Shown here in pieces: positions 43,157 to 52,163 of a DNA stretch of 64,000 nt. The translations under genes and the position numbers were made by a program. Origin of the DNA: Denitromonas ohlonensis (GTDB lineage Bacteria; Pseudomonadota; Gammaproteobacteria; Burkholderiales; Rhodocyclaceae); NCBI RefSeq assembly GCF_007625205.1, contig NZ_VMNI01000008.1, positions 62,001 through 126,000 on the forward strand. The letters are read 5' to 3'. The notes under the pieces were generated by a model that was not told the DNA's origin, searched no databases, and saw only the letters and a list, made by a program, of their open reading frames with translations. Within the stretch, counting starts at the first letter, position 1; every line of letters starts with the position of its first letter.

Positions 43157-44062
43157 GTGGACATTGACTGGACGGATTTTCGGCATTTTCTTGAGGTCGC
43201 CCGCACCGGCACGCTGACCGCCGCCAGCGCCCGTCTCGGGGTCGATCACACCACTGTGGCGCGCCGCCTGTCTCGGCTCGAAACCGCGCTCGGCGCCACA
43301 CTGTTTGACCGCCGTCGCGATGGCTATGTGCTGACCGACACCGGCCAGGCACTGCAGGCCCATGCCGAGGCCATGGAGAGCGCCGCGTTGGGGGCGGAGG
43401 AATCTGCCGGTGGCGTGGGCGGCGCAATTGCCGGCGCGGTGCGCCTCGGCGTGCCCGAAGTGTTCGGCACGCGCGTGCTGACCCCGCGCCTGCCCGCGCT
43501 CTTGAACGACCACCCGGAGCTGTCGGTCGAACTGTTGCTGCAGCACCGCTTTGTGAGCCTGGCCAGCCGCGAGGTCGACCTGGCCGTGACGCTGGAGCCG
43601 CCCACCAGCGGGCGCTACGTGGTCAGCCGGCTGACGGCGTTTCGCTATGTGCTCTATGCCTCACCGGCGTATCTGGCGCGGCACTCACCGATAAACAGCC
43701 GCGTCGATCTGGCCGGCCATGCCTTCATCGACTATGTGCAGGACCAGTTGATGAGCGACGAATTGCGCTATCTGGACCGCCTGGTGGACGCGCCCCGGCG
43801 GGTGTTCTCGTGCACCGGCATGCTGGCGCAGGCGCAGGCGGCCGAAGCGGGGCTGGGGCTGGCGATGCTCGCCCCGTACGCGGTGCCTACCGACAGCCCG
43901 CTGGTGCAGGTTCTGCCGGGCGACATCGTGGCCCACAGTGTGCTGTGGCTGGCCGCACCGGCTGACCTGTTTCGCCTGCGCCGGGTGCGCGTAGTGTGGG
44001 ATTTCCTGCGCGCACTGGTCACTGAATCACCGGCGCTGTTTGGCGAGCCGGCGCCCGACTGA
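43157..44062 (+). CDS. LysR-family transcriptional regulator
   Basis: This 301-residue regulator has an N-terminal winged helix-turn-helix (residues 3-62; TLTAASARLGVDHTTVARRLSRLE, an HTH of the single-domain-search type with ARR in the recognition helix). A LysR substrate-binding domain follows (about 90-295), with GAVRLGVPEVFG and the terminal effector fold. The GTG start at 43157 begins the helix-turn-helix at the usual position. It is divergent from the SDR-thiolase-ligase operon with a palindromic operator between them, so it probably senses an intermediate of that pathway. The effector is unknown. Confidence 0.93.
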   Translation: MDIDWTDFRHFLEVARTGTLTAASARLGVDHTTVARRLSRLETALGATLFDRRRDGYVLTDTGQALQAHAEAMESAALGAEESAGGVGGAIAGAVRLGVPEVFGTRVLTPRLPALLNDHPELSVELLLQHRFVSLASREVDLAVTLEPPTSGRYVVSRLTAFRYVLYASPAYLARHSPINSRVDLAGHAFIDYVQDQLMSDELRYLDRLVDAPRRVFSCTGMLAQAQAAEAGLGLAMLAPYAVPTDSPLVQVLPGDIVAHSVLWLAAPADLFRLRRVRVVWDFLRALVTESPALFGEPAPD

Positions 44063-44075
44063 GCCGGCGCGCCGC

Positions 44076-44372
44076 TCAACCCATGCCGTGCCGGCGCATC
44101 CAGGCGCGCACGTCTTCACCCGCGCCTCTGTCCTCCAGGCGCTGCACGTTGAGCAACATGTTCTCGACCATGGCGTGGGCAGCAATGGCGGTCATCAACT
44201 CCAGACGGGCCTCGACATCCAGGCCGCTCTCGGTCAGCTTGCGATCCACTTCGCAAAAGTGATTGGCCATCAGGCAGCGGGCGTCATGCTCGTCGATGGA
44301 CAGCATGCCGAAATCGAGCGGGTCTTCGCGCTCAATGTCTTCCATCAGCACTTCCACGGTTTCCGGGGTCAT
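44076..44372 (-). CDS. Hypothetical 98-residue protein
   Basis: This is a small, acidic, helical protein: MTPETVEVLMEDIEREDP at the start, then DARCLMANHFCEVDRKL and a long amphipathic helix with METxxxHAMVENMLL character. The ATG at 44372 is supported by GAGGAG about six bases upstream; the open frame beyond it overlaps the permease gene and is not coding. It converges on the LysR gene, with 13 bases between them. I recognise no domain. No signal peptide or membrane segment is present, so it is probably a cytoplasmic protein. Confidence 0.65.
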   Translation of the reverse strand: MTPETVEVLMEDIEREDPLDFGMLSIDEHDARCLMANHFCEVDRKLTESGLDVEARLELMTAIAAHAMVENMLLNVQRLEDRGAGEDVRAWMRRHGMG

Positions 44373-44440
44373 GGCGTCGCTCCTCACGGTGGGCACACCG
44401 GTTATGACGCCCAAAACGCCAAAAAGCTCCCCGACCGCGC

Positions 44441-45364
44441 TCAGCACTTGCCGCGCGCCATCACCAGCACGCCGCCCACCACCATCGCGCCACCCGCCAA
44501 CTGGGCAACACCGATGGCCTCGTCGAGCATCACGGCACCCAGGCCGAGCGTCACGATCGGGCCGAGGCTTCCGGTCAGCGCCACCGGCCCGGCGCCGATG
44601 CGGCGGATCGCCTCGCTCACACACCAGATAGGCAACACGGTGGAGAACAGCGCCATCGCAATCGCCAGCCCATACACCTGCCAGGGCTGGTCCAGCGCGG
44701 CAATCGGCCGAAGTATCAAGAACTGCCCGATGCTCAGCGCGCAAGCCACGGTCGACGCCCAGGCCGTCACCCGCGCCGCGCCGAGCCGACCCACCACCTG
44801 ACCGTTGCCCATCAGGTACAGCGCGTAGGCCACCGCGCTGCCAAACACCAGCGCACTGCCGATCATCACATCGGTGGTGTCGTCACTCAGTGTCAGATCA
44901 TGAGCGACCGCAAAGGCCACGCCGACATAGCACATCACCAGCGCAACCACGGTTCGCTGGGTCAGCGGCTTGCCGAGAAAGAGCGCCGACAAGATCACCA
45001 CAATGCTCGGATAGGCAAACAAAATCAGCCGCTCGAGCGCGGCAGTGATATAGCCCAGACCGAGGAAATCCAGATAGCTGGCCAGGTAGTAACCCGACAG
45101 CCCGAGCAGGAACAGCGCGCGCCAGTCGCGCCAGCCCAGCGGCGCCATCGCGCGCCGGCTGCCCTGCCAGCCCATGAACAGAAAGAACGGCAAGCTGAAC
45201 AGCATGCGCAGCGCGAGCAGGGTTTCGGCATCGACGCCATGCCGATAGGCCAGCTTGACCAGAATCGCCTTGAACGAGAAGCCCACCGCGGCCAGCACGC
45301 CGAGTGCGAGGCCCATCAAGGGCAAATCATGGGGGCTGGACGAATCGGGGCTGAACTGCGACAT
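44441..45364 (-). CDS. EamA/DMT-family permease
   Basis: This 307-residue protein has ten predicted membrane helices in two homologous EamA halves (about 15-145 and 165-295). The first includes FSFKAILVKLAYRHG and LALRMLFSLPFFLF; the second ends in GGAMVVGGVLVMARGKC. DMT permeases move amino acids, nucleobases or other metabolites, usually outward. The ATG at 45364 lacks a good ribosome-binding site but gives the expected N-terminus. The neighbours do not point to a substrate. It lies 68 bases upstream of the small acidic protein gene on the same strand. Confidence 0.9.
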   Translation of the reverse strand: MSQFSPDSSSPHDLPLMGLALGVLAAVGFSFKAILVKLAYRHGVDAETLLALRMLFSLPFFLFMGWQGSRRAMAPLGWRDWRALFLLGLSGYYLASYLDFLGLGYITAALERLILFAYPSIVVILSALFLGKPLTQRTVVALVMCYVGVAFAVAHDLTLSDDTTDVMIGSALVFGSAVAYALYLMGNGQVVGRLGAARVTAWASTVACALSIGQFLILRPIAALDQPWQVYGLAIAMALFSTVLPIWCVSEAIRRIGAGPVALTGSLGPIVTLGLGAVMLDEAIGVAQLAGGAMVVGGVLVMARGKC

Positions 45365-45441
45365 ACGGGAACCGGCAACAGGCGAGGGCTCGATTTAGCC
45401 TGTAGACGCGACCAATGACAACCGCAACACCGGCAGCCAAA

Positions 45442-45789
45442 CTAGCTGGCGACGTCGACGTCCGTATAGGCCGACGGGACAAAGCGGGGTGTGCACACGG
45501 CCAGAAAGGACAAGTCCCTCACCCCGATATTCCGAATGCGCTGGCGCTGCCCCGGCGGAATCACCACCGTGTCGCCTGCGGCCACCTGACGCGCCGGCGC
45601 GTCGCCGACCCACACCTCGCCCTCGCCGGACTCGATCAGATAGCGCTCAGCAATGCCGGCCAGCACATGCCAGCGCGTGGTGACGCCGACCGGCACCCGC
45701 GCACGGGCGACCGACACAGCCGGGTCGTCCGCCGTATTGTGCAGCTCGGTGATGAAACAGCCTTCGTCAAAGTAGTACTCGTCCGCCAC
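45442..45789 (-). CDS. Small cupin-domain protein
   Basis: This 115-residue protein has the single cupin barrel. Motif 1 is degenerate (TTRWHVLAGIAERYLIESGEGEVWVG, about 37-62) and motif 2 is GDTVVIPPGQRQRIRNIG (about 72-89). Because only one His of the metal site is obvious, metal binding is uncertain. The start is a GTG at 45789, chosen for a perfect AGGAGGG eight bases upstream; longer frames overlap the haem protein gene. It starts 48 bases after that gene's stop on the same strand, so the two may be co-expressed. Function is unknown. Confidence 0.8.
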   Translation of the reverse strand: MADEYYFDEGCFITELHNTADDPAVSVARARVPVGVTTRWHVLAGIAERYLIESGEGEVWVGDAPARQVAAGDTVVIPPGQRQRIRNIGVRDLSFLAVCTPRFVPSAYTDVDVAS

Positions 45790-45836
45790 GGGCGCATCCC
45801 TCCTGAACACGATTCGGAACGATACGCCCCCATCGC

Positions 45837-46406
45837 TTACAGCGGGCGCTCGATGGTGAGCGCACCACGGATCTGGCCCTTCGAATAACCGGTGGCGCGG
45901 TCCTGCGGGTAGGTCTTGGCCAGTTCGTCCTTGATCTCCGGCGCAATCTCGGCCGTTGCTCCGTGGCAGCTCAAACACACGTCGCCGACCGGAATCGCGC
46001 GCATGTAGCGGAACATCTGCGTGCCATCGGCCTGGGTCATCACCTCACCCACTTCGAGCGCAGTCGCCGGTTCGCCGGCGGCGGCGCGAACATCGAAGGA
46101 GGTCAGTTGCGCGGTCTCCCACGCGTCGGGCATGCCGCGCTCGGGATTGCGGGTTTTCAGGCTGACCCGGCGCATCTTCCAGCCCAGCTCTTCAGCGCGC
46201 GCCTTGAGCAGCGCCGGGGCCTTCTCCTTGCACACCGGGATGGCGCCCGCCACGCCTTCGGCAGCGACGGTGTCCTGCATCATCTTGACCACTTTGGGCA
46301 GCACCGGCAGGGCTTTTTCGCGGGTGTCGCGTTTGAGGGCTTCGATGTCCTGAGCCGCAGCCGGGCCGGCGAGCAGCAAGGCCGAAAACAGCAAAGTGGT
46401 CCGCAT
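45837..46406 (-). CDS. Periplasmic c-type haem protein of the DUF3365 (Tll0287-like) family
   Basis: This 189-residue protein has a signal peptide (residues 1-19, AAA-Q cleavage) and one haem-c site, CLSCH (144-148). The preceding domain carries MQDTVAAEGVAGAIPVC and the GWKMRRVSLKTRNPERGMPDAWE segment typical of DUF3365 haem sensors or electron carriers. The start at 46406 (MRTTLL) follows GGAGA; an earlier in-frame ATG at 46418 is less likely. DUF3365 domains also occur as sensor parts of chemoreceptors and kinases. As a free periplasmic protein here, redox or ligand sensing is a reasonable inference. Confidence 0.88.
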   Translation of the reverse strand: MRTTLLFSALLLAGPAAAQDIEALKRDTREKALPVLPKVVKMMQDTVAAEGVAGAIPVCKEKAPALLKARAEELGWKMRRVSLKTRNPERGMPDAWETAQLTSFDVRAAAGEPATALEVGEVMTQADGTQMFRYMRAIPVGDVCLSCHGATAEIAPEIKDELAKTYPQDRATGYSKGQIRGALTIERPL

Positions 46407-46530
46407 GATTATCTCCATCAGTAAAAGCTAATATTATAGACCCAAGCGCGCGGCCGTGCTTGCGAACAGACGTGCGATGCGTCCAAAGACCGCGTACACT
46501 GCTCACCACGTCGTTCGCTACCCGATCATC

Positions 46531-48450
46531 ATGCCGACAAGCCCCGTCTTACCCGTTGCCGACTGCAGGCGCCATCTGCTGAGCATGCTCGACACCGTCT
46601 TTCGCGACCTGGGCTTCCGTGACGAGGCCTGGCTCGCACGTGCGCTGGATGCGGCCGGACAGCGTTACGACGAGCTCACCGGGGTGCGCGACCGGCGCGG
46701 CTTCGATGCCGTGCGCAGTCTGACCGCCTCGCGCATCAGCCTGATCGACGAAGACGATCTGACCTATACCATCGACCTGTCGGACCTCGCGCGCCGCCTG
46801 CGCGAGGCCTGCGGATCGCAACTGGCGCGGGTCCATCAGCGGCTGGTCACCGTGCTCCAGCAGTCCGATCTCGAACCCGAAATGTCGCCACTGGCGCCAG
46901 AGACCGCCTGTGAGGCGCTGCGCGCCCTGGCCGAAGCCGCCGATCTGCCGGCACAGGCGCGCGAGCAGTTGCTCGTGCGTGCCGAACCGCCGTTGCGGCA
47001 CGCGCTGACCCGCCTTTACACCGAGCTCGATGCGCGACTCGCGGCCGCCGGGGTGGCGCCCCCGGCCCCCCGTCAAAACACAACGCCAAGCCAAACGCGC
47101 CGTGCCAACACCGCCGGCCAGAGCGACGATCTGGGCGCGCTGCGCCAACAACTCGCACGTCAGTCAGGGGCGCCGGCAGCATCGACCGCGGGGGTCGATC
47201 CGACCCGGCTGGCCGAGGCACTCGAACGGCTCGAAGCGCGACTCGCCGGCACGGTGCCGGGCGACGCCCACGAGCTCCGGCTGGGGCTGCGTGAAATCGC
47301 CGGGCTCCTCACGCCCGACCGCGCCCTGGCAATCGACATCGTCGACGCGCTGTTCCAGGTGATTGCCGACGACACGGCACTGCCCACGGCACTACGCCAA
47401 CCCCTGGCCAGCCTGCACACGCCGACCCTGCGCCGCGCATTGCGCCAGCCCGATCTGGTCGACGACGCAAACAGCCCCGTGCTCAAGCTGCTCGATTCGA
47501 CCGTCCGTCTGGCCTACGCCCTGCCCGCCAGCCGGCATACGGCGGTGCTGCCGCGCCTGGGCGGCACCCTTGAAGAACTGGCCGGCGCGCCCGATCTGGA
47601 CGCGGCGCACTGCGGCCGGGCGCAGGCCACGGTCGACCTCCTGCTCGCCGAGCTGACCAACCTGTTTGCGGAACAACTGGCGGAGCACGCCGTGGCGGCC
47701 GCGCGTGCCGAGCGCAAGGAGCTCGCCCTGCAAAGCGCGTCGAACGCCATCAACGCCATGCTGCAGACCGACACCCACCCGGTGCTGGTCACCCTGCTTG
47801 AGCGCTTCTGGGTACAGGCTCTTGCCCAGGCGGCCCAGCACCGCGAACGCGACGACCGGCTATGGCGCGCGCGGCTCGACACCGCCCACCGCCTGATCCG
47901 CAGCGCCCCCGGGGAGACCGATGCAGCAGAGCGCGCCGTGCTACTCAGGGCCTTACCGGCGCTGGTTGGCGAACTGCGCTCCGGGCTGACCGAACTCGGC
48001 CTCGACGAAGACACCGTATCGCGGGCGCTGGCGCCGTGCATGGAGCTGCATTCGGCCGTGGTGCGAGGCGCCATCCTGCCGCCCATTCGCCACACCGCCA
48101 TCCAGCGTCCGCCGGCACTGCGCACCACACCGGAGGGATTGCTGGTCTTTCAGCACAACGGTCATGTGAGCAGCGCACCAGCCTTGCCTGCGGCCTGGTC
48201 AGCCTGTGTCGAGGGAGATCGCGTCGCGTTGAATCTGCCCGATGGCACGGTGTTTGAAGGTGTGCTGGCCGGCCGTACGCCGAAGGGTTTGATGCGTTTA
48301 CTGCTCGCCCCCAACGACGGCCGTGTGCTCGTGGTGAGCCTGCGCGCGCTGGCAACCCTGGCCGCGGCCAATCGACTCACGCTTGGTCGGCCCGATCTGT
48401 CGCGCCGCGCCGCGGAGCGCCTGCGCGCCGGCCGGGCCACGCCGGCCTGA
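46531..48450 (+). CDS. DUF1631 family protein
   Basis: This is a 639-residue cytoplasmic protein. The N-terminal region (about 15-115), with ISLIDEDDLTYTIDLSDLARRLREACGSQLARVHQRL, matches the start of DUF1631 proteins of beta- and gamma-proteobacteria. The middle is a long all-helical segment (200-540). The C-terminus (about 545-630) is a small beta-rich domain with GDRVALNLPDGTVFEGVLAG. The ATG at 46531 is chosen; an earlier ATG at 46456 would add 25 residues with no homology. The function is unknown. It is divergent from the haem protein gene with a 124-bp gap. Confidence 0.8.
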   Translation: MPTSPVLPVADCRRHLLSMLDTVFRDLGFRDEAWLARALDAAGQRYDELTGVRDRRGFDAVRSLTASRISLIDEDDLTYTIDLSDLARRLREACGSQLARVHQRLVTVLQQSDLEPEMSPLAPETACEALRALAEAADLPAQAREQLLVRAEPPLRHALTRLYTELDARLAAAGVAPPAPRQNTTPSQTRRANTAGQSDDLGALRQQLARQSGAPAASTAGVDPTRLAEALERLEARLAGTVPGDAHELRLGLREIAGLLTPDRALAIDIVDALFQVIADDTALPTALRQPLASLHTPTLRRALRQPDLVDDANSPVLKLLDSTVRLAYALPASRHTAVLPRLGGTLEELAGAPDLDAAHCGRAQATVDLLLAELTNLFAEQLAEHAVAAARAERKELALQSASNAINAMLQTDTHPVLVTLLERFWVQALAQAAQHRERDDRLWRARLDTAHRLIRSAPGETDAAERAVLLRALPALVGELRSGLTELGLDEDTVSRALAPCMELHSAVVRGAILPPIRHTAIQRPPALRTTPEGLLVFQHNGHVSSAPALPAAWSACVEGDRVALNLPDGTVFEGVLAGRTPKGLMRLLLAPNDGRVLVVSLRALATLAAANRLTLGRPDLSRRAAERLRAGRATPA

Positions 48451-48463
48451 CACCGCGCCGGCG

Positions 48464-49984
48464 CTAGCGGCGGGTGCTGCCGCCGAGAATCGACCCGAGC
48501 ACACCGCGGATGATCGCCCGGCCGACTTGCGTGCCGATGCTGCGCGCGGCGCTCTTGGCGGCGGACTCGATGACGCTGTCAGATCGGCTCGACTTGCCGC
48601 CGCCGAACATCCCGCCGAGCATGCCACCCAGACCACCGAACAAGCCGCCCTCATCTGCCGCCGGGGCCTTGGTCGCCGCCGGCGCGTCGGCCTCGGCTTT
48701 GTCCTGACCGAAGCCGGCCTGGATTTTTTCGAAGGCCGACTCACGGTCGAGCGCATTCTCGTAATGCCCGAAGAGCAGCGAGCCATGGACGGTCTGCTGC
48801 CGCTCGGCGGCGGTCATGGGGCCAAGACGCGAGCCCGGCGCGATGACGAAGCAGCGCTCGGTGATATTGGGCCGGCCCTTTTCATCGAGGAAGGAGATCA
48901 AGGCCTCGCCGACGCCGAGTTCGGTGATGGCCTCGGCGGCGTCGAAGGCCGGGTTGGCGCGCATGGTGTCAGCGGCGGTCTTGACGGCTTTCTGGTCGCG
49001 CGGGGTGAAGGCGCGCAGCGCGTGCTGCACCCGGTTGCCGAGCTGGCCGAGCACAGAGTCGGGTACATCGAGCGGGTTCTGGGTGACGAAGTAGATGCCG
49101 ACGCCCTTCGAGCGGATCAGGCGCACCACTTGCTCGACCTTTTCGAGCAGCGCCTTGGGGGCGTCGTTGAACAGCAGATGGGCTTCGTCGAAGAAGAACA
49201 CCAGCTTCGGTTTGTCCGGATCGCCCACCTCGGGCAATTGCTCGAACAGCTCGGCGAGCAGCCACAGCAGGAAGGTGGAGTAGAGCTTGGGGTTGTTGTA
49301 GAGCTTGTCGGCGGCCAGCACGTTGATCACGCCACGACCGTTGGCGCCGGTCTGCATCAGGTCGGCGATGTCGAGCATCGGCTCGCCGAAGAACACATCA
49401 CCGCCTTGCTCCTCGATCGTCAGCAGGCCGCGCTGAATGGCGCCGATGGAGGCGGTGGAGACATTGCCGTACTGCGTCTTGATGGTCTTGGCGTTGTCGC
49501 CCACGAACTGCACCATCGAACGCAGGTCTTTGAGATCGAGCAGCAACAGGCCGTTGTCGTCGGCCACCTTGAAGACGATCTGCAGCACGCCGCTCTGGGT
49601 GTCGTTGAGGTTGAGCAGTCGTGACAGCAGCAGCGGACCCATGTCCGACACGGTGGCACGCACCGGATGGCCGGACTCGCCGAACACGTCCCAGAACACC
49701 GCGGCATTTTGCACCGGCTCGAAGGTCTCGATGCCGATGGCGTTGAGCCGCTTCATCAGCTTTTCAGAGGCCGTGCCGGCCACGCCGATACCCGACAAGT
49801 CGCCTTTGACGTCGGCCAGAAACACCGGCACGCCGATGCTGGCAAAGGACTCGGCCAGGCGCTGCAGGGTGACCGTCTTGCCGGTACCGGTGGCGCCGGT
49901 GATCAGTCCGTGGCGGTTGGCCAGGCGCGGCAACAGGGCGACATCGCGGCCGTCGGCCTTGGCGATAACAAGCGGTTCGATCAT
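48464..49984 (-). CDS. HerA-like ATPase (DUF853 family)
   Basis: This protein of about 506 residues has a RecA/HerA-type ATPase core: [25 protein letters not shown] with Walker A GATGTGKT (about 27-34), DVKGDLSG, Walker [15 protein letters not shown] (about 265-278) and [11 protein letters not shown] sensor-like sequence. A Gly-rich segment ([19 protein letters not shown]) lies near the C-terminus. The preferred start is the ATG at 49984 ([13 protein letters not shown]), matching family N-termini; an ATG at 50014 is possible. The role of these stand-alone proteins is unclear; HerA relatives act in DNA translocation. Confidence 0.9.
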   Translation of the reverse strand: MIEPLVIAKADGRDVALLPRLANRHGLITGATGTGKTVTLQRLAESFASIGVPVFLADVKGDLSGIGVAGTASEKLMKRLNAIGIETFEPVQNAAVFWDVFGESGHPVRATVSDMGPLLLSRLLNLNDTQSGVLQIVFKVADDNGLLLLDLKDLRSMVQFVGDNAKTIKTQYGNVSTASIGAIQRGLLTIEEQGGDVFFGEPMLDIADLMQTGANGRGVINVLAADKLYNNPKLYSTFLLWLLAELFEQLPEVGDPDKPKLVFFFDEAHLLFNDAPKALLEKVEQVVRLIRSKGVGIYFVTQNPLDVPDSVLGQLGNRVQHALRAFTPRDQKAVKTAADTMRANPAFDAAEAITELGVGEALISFLDEKGRPNITERCFVIAPGSRLGPMTAAERQQTVHGSLLFGHYENALDRESAFEKIQAGFGQDKAEADAPAATKAPAADEGGLFGGLGGMLGGMFGGGKSSRSDSVIESAAKSAARSIGTQVGRAIIRGVLGSILGGSTRR

Positions 49985-50093
49985 GAGCGGGGTCCGGGCA
50001 GAGGGAATCGCCATAGTCTAGCCCAGGGTGACGTCACATCGCAGCCCTGGCACGGCGACGGGGCGTGGTGACAACACCTCGCCCCGAAAAACA

Positions 50094-50693
50094 TCAACGC
50101 CGGCAGGCGGACTGGCAGCTGTTGTAGGTGGCCAGGCAGCTGGCACTCTGGCCGCAGTGGAACAGCCGATCGCCGCAGCGGTGCACACATTGGTTCCAGG
50201 CCGGATCGCTTTGTGGCATGGCACGACGCGTCGGGCAGCTGTTGAGGTCAAAGCCGCGCGGCGGTCCCGGCACCCGCGCCCATTGTTCGGGCGAGAACAC
50301 CAGCATGGATTGCAAGGCCGTTACGTCGCCCGCCTCGACCAGCATGCCCGAGCGCTGCAGCGTGGCCAGACCCTCGCAGTCGGCCCGGTGCGCCGCCTCA
50401 GCGGTCGGCACATCGCGGGTGATGCCAAGGCTGTGACGGGCGCACTCATGGGCATACAGAAAGGCGCGAACGGCGTCGGTCACATCGGGGAGCGCGCGCG
50501 GGTTGTAAACAATCAGCGGTCGGGACTTGCCCATCTGCGTCATCACCAGCGAGGGCGATTCCACATCGAGCCGACTGGGCACGGCGCGACCGGCTGCGTC
50601 GGTGCAGCCACGGAAGGTGAGGTCCTGGGCGCCGGCCGGCACGGCAAACACCGCCAGCCACATCACGGCCAGCATTGAAAATAGAGACTTCAT
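50094..50693 (-). CDS. Secreted Cys-rich protein with an imperfect zincin motif
   Basis: This 199-residue protein has a signal peptide (1-22, AGAQ cleavage). Residues 78-90 read FLYAHECARHSLG: the usual HExxH of small metallopeptidases has Arg at the second His position (H82, E83, R86), with His one residue later (H87). EAAHRADCEGLA (99-110) resembles the third-ligand region. The C-terminal 50 residues carry six cysteines (CPTRR, CVHRC, FHCGQSASC, CQSAC), suggesting disulphides. It may be a degenerate or altered peptidase. The gene is divergent from yebC. Confidence 0.65.
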   Translation of the reverse strand: MKSLFSMLAVMWLAVFAVPAGAQDLTFRGCTDAAGRAVPSRLDVESPSLVMTQMGKSRPLIVYNPRALPDVTDAVRAFLYAHECARHSLGITRDVPTAEAAHRADCEGLATLQRSGMLVEAGDVTALQSMLVFSPEQWARVPGPPRGFDLNSCPTRRAMPQSDPAWNQCVHRCGDRLFHCGQSASCLATYNSCQSACRR

Positions 50694-50793
50694 GCGGTCA
50701 CTCCCGATCCGGTTGTCATGCCTATCGTGTGCAATCTAGCAGACTCGTCGCCGCTTGTGCGGACCGGGGCTCCGCCACACCCGGGTCGATAGG

Positions 50794-50799
50794 TATAAT
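50794..50799 (+). promoter_or_regulatory. -10 box of yebC
   Basis: A consensus TATAAT lies 43 bases before the yebC start, within GGTATAATGGCGGC. No good -35 is visible at 16-18 bases upstream. Confidence 0.6.
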
Positions 50800-50841
50800 G
50801 GCGGCTTTTCGAACAGCAAGTCTGCAGGAGTCGAGGGCGCT

Positions 50842-51567
50842 ATGGCAGGTCATTCCAAATGGGCCAACATCCAGCACCGCAAAGGCCGTCAGGATGCCAA
50901 GCGGGGCAAGGTCTTCACCAAACTGATCAAGGAAGTCACCGTGGCCGCCAAGATGGGCGGCGGCGATCCGGCATCGAATCCGCGTCTGCGTCTGGCCATC
51001 GACAAGGCCCGCGGCGAGTCGATGCCCAAGGACAACATCGAAAACGCCATCAAGCGCGGCACCGGCCAGCTCGAAGGCGTCAGCTATGAAGAGGCGCGCT
51101 ACGAGGGCTACGGCATCGGCGGCGCGGCGGTGATCGTCGATTGCCTGACCGACAACAAGGTACGCACCGTGGCCGATGTGCGCCACGCCTTCAGCAAGTA
51201 CGGCGGCAACCTGGGCACCGATGGCTGCGTGGCCTTCCAGTTCAGCCACTGCGGCCAGCTGATGTTCGCCCCCGGCGTCGATGAAGAAGCGCTGATGGAC
51301 GCCGCGCTCGAATGCGGCGCCGAAGACGTGATCACCGATGACGACGGCTCCATCGAGGTGGTCACCTCGCCGGCCGACTTTTCGACCGTCAAGGACGCGC
51401 TCGAAGCCGCGGGCTTCAAGGCCGAGTTCGGCGAAGTCACCATGAAACCAATGAACGAGACCGAACTGACCGGCGACGACGAGGCCAAGATGCAGCGCCT
51501 GCTCGACGCACTGGACAGTCTCGACGACGTTCAGGAGGTCTATACCAGCGCGGTTTTTGGCGACTGA
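50842..51567 (+). CDS. yebC: YebC/PmpR family DNA-binding regulator / translation factor
   Basis: This 241-residue protein begins with the conserved [23 protein letters not shown] and contains [20 protein letters not shown] (about 35-54), [12 protein letters not shown] (about 65-76), [20 protein letters not shown] (about 88-107) and the three-domain YebC fold of typical length. Family members were described as transcriptional regulators, and some are now linked to ribosome stalling relief at proline stretches. The ATG at 50842 follows GAGGG. In many genomes it neighbours ruvC, but here ruvC is not adjacent; the next gene is livK, after a terminator. Confidence 0.97.
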   Translation: MAGHSKWANIQHRKGRQDAKRGKVFTKLIKEVTVAAKMGGGDPASNPRLRLAIDKARGESMPKDNIENAIKRGTGQLEGVSYEEARYEGYGIGGAAVIVDCLTDNKVRTVADVRHAFSKYGGNLGTDGCVAFQFSHCGQLMFAPGVDEEALMDAALECGAEDVITDDDGSIEVVTSPADFSTVKDALEAAGFKAEFGEVTMKPMNETELTGDDEAKMQRLLDALDSLDDVQEVYTSAVFGD

Positions 51568-51606
51568 GTTGGGGCCTGAACGCTCCGCAATTGTCTCAAA
51601 CAGAAA

Positions 51607-51633
51607 GCCGCCTGAAACAGGGCGGTTTTTTTT
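51607..51633 (+). terminator. Rho-independent terminator of yebC
   Basis: CCGCCTG (51608-51614) and CAGGGCGG (51618-51625) form the stem around AAA, followed directly by eight T residues. Confidence 0.9.
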
Positions 51634-52163
51634 GGTCATCGAAACGGCTCGCGGCGTGACGGCGGCCGCGAAACGGCGGAAATCCGGAAAAATCGGTGAC
51701 GCAGCGGACATGTTTTGCGGGGCACACTAGGGAAACCCCCTATACGGCATTTTTGGTGCACCGCATTTGTGCCGACTGTCTGCACCATCGTCCCGGCAAC
51801 CCAAGCGGTACAGAGACTTGACGAGATTCCGTTTCGGAAGACGTCCGACACGGAAAGAACATATCTTCCGGCATATTGCACTGCGGCATGCCATGCCCGC
51901 CCTTGCGACCCGCTTTTCAGGCAAAAATTTTTCTTTCCCTATCGGTTTTTTTGCAGAATAAGCACACCTTTGCCTTTGCGCCTTTCGTACCATTCGCCCA
52001 CCCCGTAAAAAGGGCGGGTGCGGACAGAGAACAAAGACCGACCACGAGGCACACAAACGCGTGGTCCGAACAGCGGAAAGCCACACCCCGACCGATTCAT
52101 GTCGAACCGGTCGGAATCGGAACCACCCAAACTCACAAAAGAGTCAGCTGGAGGATACGAGAC
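51634..52163. other. 530-bp leader region of livK
   Basis: No gene is apparent. The region is locally AT-rich (51900-51965, with T-runs), unlike the flanking genes, and holds a TAGGG-CCCTA inverted element at 51728-51742. It probably carries the livK promoter and a long untranslated leader. Exact promoter hexamers cannot be assigned. Confidence 0.5.
51728..51742. promoter_or_regulatory. TAGGG-AAACC-CCCTA palindromic element upstream of livK
   Basis: TAGGG (51728-51732) and CCCTA (51738-51742) are perfect inverted arms with a five-base spacer (AAACC). The position upstream of a major operon suggests an activator site, but no regulator is identified. Confidence 0.35.

Noticed and set aside
44373-44744. 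N-terminal extension of the 98-residue protein
   Set aside because: It is antisense-like low complexity within the EamA gene in another frame; GAGGAG precedes the ATG at 44372.
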